Assembly (NCBI RefSeq): GCF_030731085.1 | Contig: NZ_JASNFN010000001.1 | Location: 1-64,000, forward strand | Reading direction: 5' to 3' | Source of the DNA: Blastococcus carthaginiensis | Lineage (GTDB): Bacteria > Actinomycetota > Actinomycetes > Mycobacteriales > Geodermatophilaceae | DNA: 64,000 nucleotides | Shown: positions 50,906 to 59,735 of the stretch, in pieces | How the letters are laid out: each line of letters begins with the position of its first letter | Position numbering within the stretch: the stretch's first letter is position 1 | The notes under the pieces: generated by a model | Databases searched by the model: none | Told to the model about the DNA's origin: nothing | What the model saw: only the letters and a program-made list of their open reading frames with translations | Position numbers and translations under genes: made by a program

Positions 50906-51054
50906 GCCCGGCAACGTAGCGCCGGACGTGACGGCCGTCGCATCGGGGGTGCGCCGGTGCTCGGGAAGCCGAGGAGCCGGGCCCCGCCGTCCCTGGGGAC
51001 GACGCGACCCGGCTCCTCGCCGCCGGCCCGTGCCGTGCGGGTCGAACGCCTGTC

Positions 51055-51498
51055 TCAGGCGCGGGTGCGACCCTCGACGGCGTTGCGCACCGGGCCCAGG
51101 GCGATGACCAGGCCGGCCAGGGCGCTGACCAGGTGCAGCCAGTTGTCGGCCCAGTTGAGGCTCAGGAAGTCCCACTCGGCGTTGACGGCGAACAGCCCGT
51201 AGACGAAGGCGGCGCCGTACCCGATGGCCAGCAGCCAGCCGTACGTGCGGGCACCGGTCAGCGTGCGCGACAGCGCGAGGCCGGCGGCACCGATGACGAT
51301 GTGCACGACGTTGTGCAACGGGTTGATCTCGAACCCGACGATGTACTCGTCGGTGTCGTGCGCGAACCAGTTGTCGAACCCGGTGATGAAGAATCCGACG
51401 ATCCCCACCAGCAGGTAGACGGCCCCGATGGCCAGCCCCAGGATCTGCGGCCAGGTCATGCCCCGGTCCGCGCCGGTGTTGCCGCGGGTTGCAGACAT
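51055..51498 (-). CDS. DUF4383-type four-helix membrane protein
   Basis: This 147-residue membrane protein has four helices and the family segment PLHNVVHIVIGAAGLALSR. ATG 51498 follows GGGAGGA, so the 26 upstream in-frame codons are rejected. Function is unknown. Members are widespread in actinobacteria. Confidence 0.85.
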   Translation of the reverse strand: MSATRGNTGADRGMTWPQILGLAIGAVYLLVGIVGFFITGFDNWFAHDTDEYIVGFEINPLHNVVHIVIGAAGLALSRTLTGARTYGWLLAIGYGAAFVYGLFAVNAEWDFLSLNWADNWLHLVSALAGLVIALGPVRNAVEGRTRA

Positions 51499-51643
51499 CG
51501 TGTCCTCCCATAGGTCATCCGACCTGCCAGGTTCTTGACAGGGAACTGCCAGGAGCGCGTACCCCTGCCTGAGCACGAGTAACGACCCGTCGCCTGTGCG
51601 GGGGACGGTGTTGCCGAACTGATACCCGGGCGTGGCCGCCGGT

Positions 51644-53299
51644 TCAGCCGCGGCCGGGGCGGGGGGTGGCCTTCGACCGGCGGACGACGAACGGACCGAT
51701 GGCGAGCAGGTCGACCGGGGCGGAGCCGAAGCACTCCAGGGCGTCCCGCGGGTCGTCGACCATCGGGCGGCCGGCGGTGTTCAGGCTGGTGTTGACCACC
51801 ACCGGCAGGCCGGTGCGGCGCTCGAACGCCGAGATCATGCGGTGCACCAGCGGTTCGGTCGCCGGGTCGATGGTCTGGATCCGGGCCGTGCCGTCGACGT
51901 GGGTGACCGTGGGGATGCGGTCGCGCCACTCCTCGGCGACGTCGTGGACGAACAGCATGTACGGCGAGGGGATCGGCCCGCGGCTGAAGATCTCCGGCGC
52001 GCGCTCCAGCAGCACCATCGGGGCGACGGGGCGGAACTGCTCGCGGCCCTTGACGTCGTTCATCCGCTCCAGGTTGGCCTCGAAGCCGGGGTGGGCGAGC
52101 AGCGAGCGGTGGCCCAGCGCGCGGGGGCCGTACTCGCTGCGGCCCTGGAACCAGGCGACGATGCCGTTGTCGGCGAGCACCTCGGCGACGGCCTCGGCGA
52201 CGTCGTCCGGGCGCTCGTAGACGATCGCGGCCGTCTGCAGCACCCGCTCGATCCCGTCGTCGCTCCAGGCGCGGCCCAGGTCGGCACCGGCCATCGGCTC
52301 GGTGCGCTCGCCGAGCTCGGCGGCGACGTGCAGGGCCGCGCCCAGCGCCGTGCCGGCGTCGCCGGCGGCCGGCTGCACCCACACCTGCTCGAACGGGCTC
52401 TCGGCCAGGACGCGGGTGTTGGCGACGCAGTTGAGCGCGGTGCCGCCGGCCATGGTGAGCGTCTTCTCGCCGGTCTGCTCGTGCACCCAGCGGGCGAGGT
52501 CGACCAGCACCTCCTCCAGGCGGGTCTGCACGCTGGCGGCGAGGTCGGCGTGCGCCTCGGTCCAGTCGTCGCCCTTGCGCAGGCGGGGCGCGAACTCGGC
52601 GAAGTCGATCCGCTCGGTGCGGAAACCGCCGTCGTCGGTGGCGCGGATCAGCTCGGACAGCTCGCCGAGGAAGCGGGGCTTTCCGTAGGAGGCCATCGCC
52701 ATGACCTTGAACTCGTCGGAGCTGCGCAGGAAGCCGAGGTGGTCGGTGAGCTCCTCGTACATGAGGCCGAGGGAGTGGGGGAGCGCCTGGCCGGCGAGCA
52801 CCTCCAGCTGCCCGTCGACGTAGCGGCCGGCGAGGTGGCTGTGCGCCTCGCCGCGGCCGTCGAGGACGAGCACCGCGTTGTCCCGCTGCCGGGCGGCCTT
52901 CCCGGCGGAGGCGGCGTGCGCGACGTGGTGCTTCACGTACCGGACCTTCGCCGGGTCCAGGCCGGGCAGGGCGTGGGCGAGGAAGTCCGGCGCCATCTCG
53001 GCGTACTTCTTGCGCATGGTGTCGCCGTCGTCGAACAGGCCGGAGTCCTCGGGCGTGCCCATGAGCGCGGGGTCGAAGGAGTAGGCGACGGCGTCGAGCT
53101 CCTCGGGCCGGATGCCGGCGTGCTCCAGGCACCAGGCGGCCGAGAGCTCGGGCAGCTCCCAGGCGCTCCACGGCAGGGGGCGCTTGCCGTGCTTCCGGCG
53201 GCTGAACCGCTCTTCCTCCGCGGCGGCCACGATCCGGCCGTCGACGACCAGCGCCGCAGCGGGGTCGTGGTAGATCGCGTTGATGCCGAGGACCTTCAC
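51644..53299 (-). CDS. NodU/CmcH-family carbamoyltransferase
   Basis: This 551-residue enzyme transfers a carbamoyl group from carbamoyl phosphate through carbamoyl-adenylate. The N-terminal part shows MKVLGINAIYHDPAAALV, AEEERFSRRKHG, KHHVAHAASA and LDGRGE; the TsaD-like part shows MAGGTALNCVAN; and the C-terminal part shows FQGRSEYGPRALGHRS and VVNTSLN. Relatives act in Nod-factor, antibiotic and sugar carbamoylation. No biosynthetic gene lies next to it, so the acceptor is unknown. Confidence 0.92.
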   Translation of the reverse strand: MKVLGINAIYHDPAAALVVDGRIVAAAEEERFSRRKHGKRPLPWSAWELPELSAAWCLEHAGIRPEELDAVAYSFDPALMGTPEDSGLFDDGDTMRKKYAEMAPDFLAHALPGLDPAKVRYVKHHVAHAASAGKAARQRDNAVLVLDGRGEAHSHLAGRYVDGQLEVLAGQALPHSLGLMYEELTDHLGFLRSSDEFKVMAMASYGKPRFLGELSELIRATDDGGFRTERIDFAEFAPRLRKGDDWTEAHADLAASVQTRLEEVLVDLARWVHEQTGEKTLTMAGGTALNCVANTRVLAESPFEQVWVQPAAGDAGTALGAALHVAAELGERTEPMAGADLGRAWSDDGIERVLQTAAIVYERPDDVAEAVAEVLADNGIVAWFQGRSEYGPRALGHRSLLAHPGFEANLERMNDVKGREQFRPVAPMVLLERAPEIFSRGPIPSPYMLFVHDVAEEWRDRIPTVTHVDGTARIQTIDPATEPLVHRMISAFERRTGLPVVVNTSLNTAGRPMVDDPRDALECFGSAPVDLLAIGPFVVRRSKATPRPGRG

Positions 53300-53416
53300 G
53301 CGTGCACTCCTTCTCCCGGGTCCGTGCCCTGTCTGCTCCGGGCGCGTCGACCCGCTGTCCTGCTGATGATCATGGGTGGGATGGGCCGGTCCCGCAGGTC
53401 GAGGCGGGCGGTGCGT

Positions 53417-55162
53417 TCAGCTGCGGGGGTGGAGCAGGTCGTGCTCGACGACGGCGGCCAGGCCGAGGGTCTTGTAGCCGACCTCGTCGAACAGCACGGT
53501 CAGCCGGTCGTCTTCGACCCGCATCACGACGCCGGGCCCCCACTCGGTGTGCTCGACAGGTGTCTCCACCGGGAACGGGGTGTCCTCGGGCTCGGCGGCG
53601 ACGTGCTCGTGGGCGGTGCCGGCGGAGCAGGTGTCGCAGTTGCCGCAGGGTTCGTCGAGCTGCTCGCCGAAGTAGCCGAGCAGGAACTGGCGGCGGCACT
53701 CGGTGGTCTCGGCGTAGCCGCGCATCATCTCCACGCGCGACTGGTCGACCTTCTCGTGGTGCTCGGCGAGCTCCCGCGCCTGCTCGGCCGCCTCCCCGGG
53801 CGGTGGGGCGCCCTCGGCCGGGTGGGCGGCGCCGTCCTCGTCGAGGACGACGGCCGAGACCTGCTCCAGCAGGTTGAGGTCGCGCACCAGCGGGGTGGCG
53901 GCGCGGCCGGTCTCCTCCCGCAGCGCCTTGACGTCGACGCCGTCGTCGATGCCCGCCGCGGCGGCGGCCTGCACCAGGCCCGCGACCTGCTGCAGCTCCT
54001 CCTCGGCGGGGGCGCCGGCGGCGAAGAACCGGCGCAGCCCGAGGTCCTCCTGGCGGTAGACCAGGACGGCGAGGGCCGGGTCGCCGTCGCGACCGGCCCG
54101 GCCGATCTCCTGGTAGTAGCTGTCCACGGAGTCGGCCGGCTCGGCGTGGACGACGAAGCGGGTGCCGGGCTTGTCGATGCCCATGCCGAACGCGGTGGTG
54201 GCGACGACGACGTCCAGCTCGTCGTCCATCCAGGCCCGCTGGGTCTCCTCGCGGTCGGACTTCTTCAGCCCTGCGTGGTAGGCGTGGGTGCGCAGCCCCC
54301 TGCCGGCGAGGGCGGTGGCGATCTCCTCGGTGCCCTTGCGGGTCGCGCTGTAGACGATGCCGGGGCCACGCCCCTCGCCGACCTCGGTGAGCACCCGGTC
54401 GAGGACGCCCTCCTGCTTGCCCCGGGCGTCGGCGTGGTGGTCGACCTCCAGGCGGATCTCCGGCCGGTCGAAGCCGGCGACGACGACCTCGGGCTCGCGC
54501 ATGCCGAGCTGTTCGAGGATCTCCGCGCGCACCGGAGGGGCGGCCGTGGCGGTGAGCGCCAGCACCGTGGGGTGGCCCAGCTGCTCGATGACGGTGCCGA
54601 GGCGCAGGTAGTCGGGGCGGAAGTCGTGGCCCCAGGCGGAGACGCAGTGGGCCTCGTCGACGACGAACAGGGCGGGCCGGGCCTTCGCGATCACGTCGAC
54701 GACCTCGGGCTTGGCCAGCTGCTCGGGGGCGAGGAAGAGGAAGCGGACCGATCCGTCACCGAGACCGTCGAGGGCCTCCTGCTGGTCGCCGGCGGAGAGC
54801 GTGGAGTTCAGCTGCGCGGCGCGGCCGGACTGGTCGGCCAGCTCGGTGAGCCGCTCGACCTGGTCGCGCTGCAGGGCGATGAGCGGGGAGACGACGAGCA
54901 CCGGGCCGTCGAGGAGCTGGCCGGCGACCTGGTAGATCGCGGTCTTCCCGGCGCCCGACGGGAGGACGGCCAGGGTGTCGCGGCCGCCGACGACGGCTTG
55001 CATGGCCCGTTCCTGCCCCGGGCGGAAATCCTCGTAGCCGAGCGCCTCGCGGGCGAACCCGCGGATGCGGCGGGTGCGGACGGACGCGCTGGCGCCGGCG
55101 GGGTTGTCCCGCTCGGGGGAGGGAGGCACCGGCTGCCTCTCCCCGGCGGGGGTGGGCGGCAA
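53417..55162 (-). CDS. recQ: RecQ-family ATP-dependent DNA helicase
   Basis: This protein of about 581 residues unwinds DNA. Helicase motifs include FRPGQERAM, LPSGAGKTAIYQ, DEAHCVSAWGHDFRPDY, ALTATAA and QEIGRAGRDG. A zinc-binding segment follows (CRRQFLLGYF, then CGNCDTC). An HRDC domain is absent, as in many actinobacterial RecQ proteins. The start is uncertain: TTG 55162 is used for lack of a better codon. A perfect 20-bp palindrome lies 55 bases upstream. Confidence 0.88.
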   Translation of the reverse strand: MPPTPAGERQPVPPSPERDNPAGASASVRTRRIRGFAREALGYEDFRPGQERAMQAVVGGRDTLAVLPSGAGKTAIYQVAGQLLDGPVLVVSPLIALQRDQVERLTELADQSGRAAQLNSTLSAGDQQEALDGLGDGSVRFLFLAPEQLAKPEVVDVIAKARPALFVVDEAHCVSAWGHDFRPDYLRLGTVIEQLGHPTVLALTATAAPPVRAEILEQLGMREPEVVVAGFDRPEIRLEVDHHADARGKQEGVLDRVLTEVGEGRGPGIVYSATRKGTEEIATALAGRGLRTHAYHAGLKKSDREETQRAWMDDELDVVVATTAFGMGIDKPGTRFVVHAEPADSVDSYYQEIGRAGRDGDPALAVLVYRQEDLGLRRFFAAGAPAEEELQQVAGLVQAAAAAGIDDGVDVKALREETGRAATPLVRDLNLLEQVSAVVLDEDGAAHPAEGAPPPGEAAEQARELAEHHEKVDQSRVEMMRGYAETTECRRQFLLGYFGEQLDEPCGNCDTCSAGTAHEHVAAEPEDTPFPVETPVEHTEWGPGVVMRVEDDRLTVLFDEVGYKTLGLAAVVEHDLLHPRS

Positions 55163-55217
55163 ACGGTGCGCTGGCCCACGCCACGTTCCCGCCCCCTGCG
55201 GCCGCTCCGGGGGACGG

Positions 55218-55237
55218 CACGTTCCCGCGGGAACGTG
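55218..55237. promoter_or_regulatory. 20-bp perfect palindrome upstream of recQ
   Basis: CACGTTCCCGCGGGAACGTG is fully self-complementary. CACGTTCCCGC occurs once more near 55183. It could be an operator for recQ. It is not the GAAC-N4-GTTC arrangement of actinobacterial LexA sites. Confidence 0.45.
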
Positions 55238-55279
55238 GGTGCGAGGACGCGGCGACGCGGTCGCGGCGCGTGGCGCGCG

Positions 55280-56512
55280 TCAGCGGAGGGGTGAGCGCCG
55301 CGGGGCGACGTCGGCGCGCTCGGCGGCGGCCCGGCCGGCGTACCAGCCGCCCGCATCGACGGAGGACCGGCTGCGGCTGGACCGGACCCTCGGGAAGAGC
55401 TCCTGCGTGCGGGCCTCCACGGCCTCCTGCCGCGACCGCAGCACCGGGAGCAGGTCCGCGCCCCGTTCCGCCGCCGCCTCCTCGGTCACCCGCCGGCGCG
55501 CCGCGGCCAGCCGCTCGCCGATGCGGTGCGCGTAGCCCAGCAGGAACGCGCGGCGGAACGACCGCGAGGCCGAGCGGCGGCCCTCCTGCCGTTCCGCGGC
55601 GGCGAGCGCCTGGGCGACCTGGAGCAGCAGCGAGGTGAACAGCAGCTCCACCGCGTCCAGATCGCTCCGGATGCCGACCAGGGTGGCGATGCCCAGGCCC
55701 TGGTACCAGACCAGCCGCACGTCGTTGGCCTCCGCGACGGCGCCCAGCAGTTGCGTCTTGGCCCTCGCGTACGGGTCGGCGAGGTGCACCCGGCGGGTGT
55801 CGACGTCGACGCCGGCCGGTGCGCCGCCGTCGAGCAGGGCCGCATCCACCGCGTGCCGGGTCATGAGCTCCTGCGCCTTGGCCGTCAGCGCCTCGGCCTC
55901 CTCGGGGAACCCGGTCGCCTCCGCCTTCGCCAGCAGGCCGCGGATGCGCCGCAACGCCCGGTCGTCGTCGGCCGCGACCGGCCCCTCGGCGCGGGTCCGC
56001 GCGGGGCCCCACCGCGACGGCGGGGGCACGAGGACCTCGATGCGCGCCGTGGTGCGCAGCATCCCGGTCAGCTGCAGCACGATGCGCCACGCCTCGGCCG
56101 GCGCCCGCCGCTCGGCCCGGTGCCAGGAGGTGACCGCCGTGCCGGGGGCAGGAGCGTGATCGGTGTCCAGCGCCCCGAGCTCGCGCAGCTGCGCCACCCA
56201 GCCCTCCGGTGCCCGCGACACCGCATCGGTGCGGCGGGCGTGCTCGGCGAGCAGCGCCACGAGCAGTGGCACCGATCCCGCGCCGACCTGCCGACGGGCG
56301 GCGTGGGCGACGTCGGCCGGCTGCCAGCCCCGCTCCCAGGTCCCGTCCAGCGCGTCCTGCAGCGTCCGCGAGAGCAGGCCGCCCCCGTCGAGGGCGAACC
56401 CCTGCGCGCTGAGCGTGGCCGCCACCTCGGCGGCGGCCCCGGCGTCGGTGAGGACCGGGGCCCGGTGCTGGAGGAGGTCCGCGAGCCAGACGTCGTCGAT
56501 CACGCCCGGCAT
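55280..56512 (-). CDS. DUF2786-domain protein
   Basis: This 410-residue soluble protein carries the DUF2786 segment at about 187-225 (RIRGLLAKAEATGFPEEAEA, LTAKAQELMTRHAVD). A following alpha/beta region with many Arg residues and a C-terminal Arg/Glu-rich helical part complete it. The function of the family is unknown. It starts at ATG 56512, divergent from the HTH-TOBE gene at 56593. Confidence 0.8.
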   Translation of the reverse strand: MPGVIDDVWLADLLQHRAPVLTDAGAAAEVAATLSAQGFALDGGGLLSRTLQDALDGTWERGWQPADVAHAARRQVGAGSVPLLVALLAEHARRTDAVSRAPEGWVAQLRELGALDTDHAPAPGTAVTSWHRAERRAPAEAWRIVLQLTGMLRTTARIEVLVPPPSRWGPARTRAEGPVAADDDRALRRIRGLLAKAEATGFPEEAEALTAKAQELMTRHAVDAALLDGGAPAGVDVDTRRVHLADPYARAKTQLLGAVAEANDVRLVWYQGLGIATLVGIRSDLDAVELLFTSLLLQVAQALAAAERQEGRRSASRSFRRAFLLGYAHRIGERLAAARRRVTEEAAAERGADLLPVLRSRQEAVEARTQELFPRVRSSRSRSSVDAGGWYAGRAAAERADVAPRRSPLR

Positions 56513-56592
56513 GCTGCCCGCCGGAGCAGACGCCCCGAGCGGGCGGCCTGTGGAGGACGCCGGTCGTCCACAGGCGCGGCTAGGGTCTTGCC

Positions 56593-56985
56593 GTGGCCGC
56601 CACCTACCGCATCGCCGAGGCGGCGGCGCTGCTCGGCGTCAGCGACGACACGGTCCGGCGCTGGGTGGACGGCGGCCGCCTGCCGGCGCACCGGGACGGC
56701 GGGGGCCCGGCGGTCATCGAGGGCGCCGACCTGGCACGCCTGGCCACGCAGCTGCGCGAGGCCCCCGAGCCCGGGACCACGCCGTCGTCGGCCCGGAACC
56801 GGCTGACCGGCATCGTCACCAACGTCGTCCGCGACGGCGTCATGGCGCAGGTGGAGATCCAGGCCGGGCCCTTCCGCCTCGTCTCCCTCATGTCCCGCGA
56901 GGCGGCCGACGAGCTGGGGCTCGTGGTGGGCGTCCGGGCGGTCGCGACGGTGAAGGCGACCCAGGTCAGCGTCGACGTGCCCTAG
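56593..56985 (+). CDS. HTH-TOBE molybdate-responsive regulator
   Basis: This 130-residue protein joins a MerR-type helix-turn-helix (YRIAEAAALLGVSDDTVRRW) to a TOBE/Mop domain (ARNRLTGIVTNVVRDG, VMAQVEIQAGPF) that binds molybdate or tungstate. It stands directly ahead of modABC in the same direction and is probably the local molybdate-sensing regulator or a small molybdate-binding protein. GTG 56593 begins the HTH. It takes the place of a full-length ModE, which is not seen. Confidence 0.87.
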   Translation: MAATYRIAEAAALLGVSDDTVRRWVDGGRLPAHRDGGGPAVIEGADLARLATQLREAPEPGTTPSSARNRLTGIVTNVVRDGVMAQVEIQAGPFRLVSLMSREAADELGLVVGVRAVATVKATQVSVDVP

Positions 56986-56986
56986 C

Positions 56987-57009
56987 TCCCGCAACTGCGG
57001 GACCCGCAG
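56987..57009 (+). promoter_or_regulatory. Two mutually exclusive hairpins before modA
   Basis: The strand TGCGGG can pair with upstream TCCCGC (loop AACT) or with downstream CCCGCAG (56995-57009 is CTGCGGG-A-CCCGCAG). Overlapping alternatives can act as an attenuator or as a protein-binding palindrome. The site lies between the regulator stop and modA. Confidence 0.35.
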
Positions 57010-57082
57010 CCTTCAGCACTTGCGCAGATGCGGAGCGGTCTGGTGTGGTCTCCCGCAGGAGCGGTCGACCCCGGGAGGTTCC

Positions 57083-57859
57083 GTGCGCGTGCGTGCCCTG
57101 CTCGTGGCGACGGTGCTCGCCCTCGCCGGCTGCGGCGGCTCCGCCCCGAGCGGCGGCCCCGGAGCGCCGGGGGACGGCGGGCTCACCGGCACCCTCACCG
57201 TGTTCGCCGCCGCCTCGCTCACCGACGTCTTCACCGAGCTCGGCGAGCGGCTGGAGGACGCGCACCCCCGCCTGGAGGTGCGGTTCAGCTTCGCCGGCAG
57301 CTCGGCGCTGGCCACGCAGCTCACGCAGGGCGCTCCGGCGGACGTCTTCGCCTCGGCCGACGAGGCGCAGATATCGGTCGTGACCGACGCCGGCCTCGCC
57401 GACGGCGAGCCGCAGGTCCTCGCCACCAACGTGCTGGAGATCGCCGTGCCCAGGGGCAACCCGGCCGGGATCACCGGCCTGGCCGACTTCGCCCGCGAGG
57501 AGCTCGCCCTGGCCGTCTGCGCCACGGAGGTGCCGTGCGGGCTCGCGGCCGAGCAGGTGTTCACCGCCGCCGGTGTCGCGGCCCGGCCCGACACCCTCGA
57601 GGAGGACGTGCGGGCCGCGTTGACGAAGGTGGAGCTAAATGAGGTCGACGCCGCGCTCGTCTACGCCTCCGACGTCGCCACCGCCGGGGGCGCCGTCGAG
57701 GGCATCACCTTCCCCGAGGCGGCGCGGGCGGTGAACCACTACCCGATCTGCGTGCTGGCGGACGCACCCGCCCCCGAGGCGGCCCGCGCCTTCGTCGACC
57801 TGGTCCTCTCCGACGAGGGGCGGGCCGCGCTGGCCGACGCCGGGTTCCAGCAGCCGTGA
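57083..57859 (+). CDS. modA: Molybdate-binding lipoprotein ModA
   Basis: This 258-residue extracytoplasmic protein captures molybdate for the ModBC importer. The N-terminus has a lipoprotein signal ending in LALAGC. The mature part shows TVFAAASLTDVFTELG, FSFAGSSALATQL, GAPADVFASAD and EVDAALVYASD, which are ModA marks. GTG 57083 follows GGGAGG; the 57020 start is rejected because it would disrupt the signal peptide. The stop overlaps modB as GTGA. Confidence 0.95.
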   Translation: MRVRALLVATVLALAGCGGSAPSGGPGAPGDGGLTGTLTVFAAASLTDVFTELGERLEDAHPRLEVRFSFAGSSALATQLTQGAPADVFASADEAQISVVTDAGLADGEPQVLATNVLEIAVPRGNPAGITGLADFAREELALAVCATEVPCGLAAEQVFTAAGVAARPDTLEEDVRAALTKVELNEVDAALVYASDVATAGGAVEGITFPEAARAVNHYPICVLADAPAPEAARAFVDLVLSDEGRAALADAGFQQP

Positions 57860-58662
57860 GCCGCGCCCGCGAGGGCACGCGGGTACCGGCGCCGCTGCTC
57901 GTCCCCGCCGCCCTCGGCGTCGCCTTCCTGGTGCTGCCGCTGCTCGGCCTGCTGGTGCGCACCCCGTGGTCGCAGCTGGCCACCCAGCTCGCCGACCCGG
58001 CGGTGGGGGAGGCGCTGCGGTTGTCGCTGGTGTCGGCCACGCTCGCCACCGCGCTGTCGCTGGTGCTCGGCGTCCCGCTGGCCTGGGTGCTCGCCCGCTC
58101 CCGTGCCCGTGGCCGCTCGGTGCTCCGGGCGCTGGTCACCGTGCCCCTGGTGCTGCCGCCGGTCGTGGGCGGTGTCGCGCTGTTCCTCGTGCTGGGGCGG
58201 CAGGGGATCGTCGGCTCCTGGCTGGACGACGCCTTCGGGATCACCATCCCGTTCACCACCACCGCCGTCGTCATCGCCGAGACGTTCGTGGCGATGCCCT
58301 TCCTGGTGGTCAGCGTCGAGGGTGCGCTGCGGGCGGCCGACGCCCGCTTCGAGGACGTCGCCGCCACGCTCGGCGCCGGTCGCTGGACGACGTTCCGCCG
58401 CGTCACCCTGCCCCTGGTCGCGCCGGGCGTCGCCGCCGGCGCGGTGCTCTGCTGGGCCCGGGCGCTGGGCGAGTTCGGCGCCACCATCACCTTCGCCGGC
58501 AACTTCCCGGGCACCACGCAGACGATGCCGCTGGCGGTCTACCTGGCCCTGCAGCGCGACCCCGACGCGGCGATCGTGCTCTCGGTGGTGCTCCTGGCCG
58601 TCTCGCTGGCCACCCTGCTGCTCCTCCGCGACCGCTGGCTGGGCCGGACGGGCGCCGCGTGA
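57856..58662 (+). CDS. modB: Molybdate ABC transporter permease ModB
   Basis: This 268-residue inner membrane protein has five to six helices and the EAA loop typical of ABC permeases (EDVAATLGAGRWTTFRRVTL). It overlaps modA at the start and modC at the end by four bases each, so the three are made together. Confidence 0.94.
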   Translation: MSRAREGTRVPAPLLVPAALGVAFLVLPLLGLLVRTPWSQLATQLADPAVGEALRLSLVSATLATALSLVLGVPLAWVLARSRARGRSVLRALVTVPLVLPPVVGGVALFLVLGRQGIVGSWLDDAFGITIPFTTTAVVIAETFVAMPFLVVSVEGALRAADARFEDVAATLGAGRWTTFRRVTLPLVAPGVAAGAVLCWARALGEFGATITFAGNFPGTTQTMPLAVYLALQRDPDAAIVLSVVLLAVSLATLLLLRDRWLGRTGAA

Positions 58663-59705
58663 GCCTGGCCGCGAGCGTCGACACCCGCCGGGGCGAGCTC
58701 CACCTGCGGCTCGACGTCGAGGTGGCCGACGGCGAGGTGCTGGCCCTCCTCGGCCCCAACGGGGCGGGCAAGTCGACGTTCGTGCGGGTGCTGGCCGGCC
58801 TGCTGCGCCCCGACCGCGGGCGGGTGGTGGTCGACGGCGAGGTCTGGGACGACGAAGGCACGTCGCGCCCGGCCCACCGGCGGGCGCTGGGCATGGTGTT
58901 CCAGGACGCCCTGCTCTTCCCGCACCTGAGCGTGGCCGACAACGTCGCCTTCGGCCTGCGCACCCGGGGCGTGCGCCGGGCGGAGGCGCGGGCGACCGCG
59001 GCGGGGTGGCTGACCCGCGTGGGGCTCGACGGGCTGGGCGACCGGCGACCCGCCGAGCTCTCCGGAGGTCAGGCGCAGCGGGCGGCGCTGGCCCGGGCGC
59101 TGGTCGGCGACCCGGCGCTGCTGCTGCTCGACGAGCCCTTGTCGGCGCTGGACGCGCGCACCCGGCTGACCGTGCGCGCCGAGCTGCGCCGGCACCTGGC
59201 CGGCTTCCGCGGCAGCACCGTGCTCGTCACCCACGATCCGGTGGACGCGATGGCGCTGGCCGACCGCGTCGTCGTCCTGGAGGAGGGACGGGTCGTGCAG
59301 GCCGGCACCCCCGCCGAGGTGGCCCGCCGGCCGCGCACCGACTACGTGGCCCGGCTGGTGGGGCTGTCGCTGCTGCCGGGCGCCGGTGAGGGCCGTCTGG
59401 TGCGGCTCGACGGCGGGGCGGCCGTGACGGTGGCCGAGGACGCCCGCGGCCCGGTGTTCGCGGCGGTCCGCCCGGAGTCGGTGGCCCTGTACGCCACGCG
59501 GCCCGACGGCAGCACCCGCAACCTGTGGCGGGAGCGGGTGGTGGGGGCGACCCCGCACGGCGCCACGGTGCGCTGCGAGCTCGACGGCGAGGTGCCGCTG
59601 GTCGCCGACGTCACCGCCACCTCGTTCGCCGAGATGGGGCTCGCCCCCGGCGCGGAGGTGTGGGCGGGCGTGAAGGCCTCCGAGATCGCCGTCTACGCCC
59701 GCTGA
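58659..59705 (+). CDS. modC: Molybdate ABC transporter ATPase ModC
   Basis: This 348-residue ATPase drives molybdate import. Walker A is GPNGAGKST, the Q loop GMVFQDALLFPH, signature ELSGGQAQRAALARAL, Walker B LLLLDEPLSALD and switch TVLVTHDP. A C-terminal TOBE domain (about 285-348) binds molybdate and can give feedback inhibition. GTG 58659 overlaps the modB stop. Confidence 0.95.
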   Translation: MSLAASVDTRRGELHLRLDVEVADGEVLALLGPNGAGKSTFVRVLAGLLRPDRGRVVVDGEVWDDEGTSRPAHRRALGMVFQDALLFPHLSVADNVAFGLRTRGVRRAEARATAAGWLTRVGLDGLGDRRPAELSGGQAQRAALARALVGDPALLLLDEPLSALDARTRLTVRAELRRHLAGFRGSTVLVTHDPVDAMALADRVVVLEEGRVVQAGTPAEVARRPRTDYVARLVGLSLLPGAGEGRLVRLDGGAAVTVAEDARGPVFAAVRPESVALYATRPDGSTRNLWRERVVGATPHGATVRCELDGEVPLVADVTATSFAEMGLAPGAEVWAGVKASEIAVYAR

Positions 59706-59735
59706 GGCCGGGAACGCGCCTGGGAGAGTGGCGGC

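Noticed and set aside
55218..55237. LexA/SOS box upstream of recQ
   Set aside because: The palindrome has the order GTTC-GAAC, the reverse of the actinobacterial SOS consensus GAAC-N4-GTTC.
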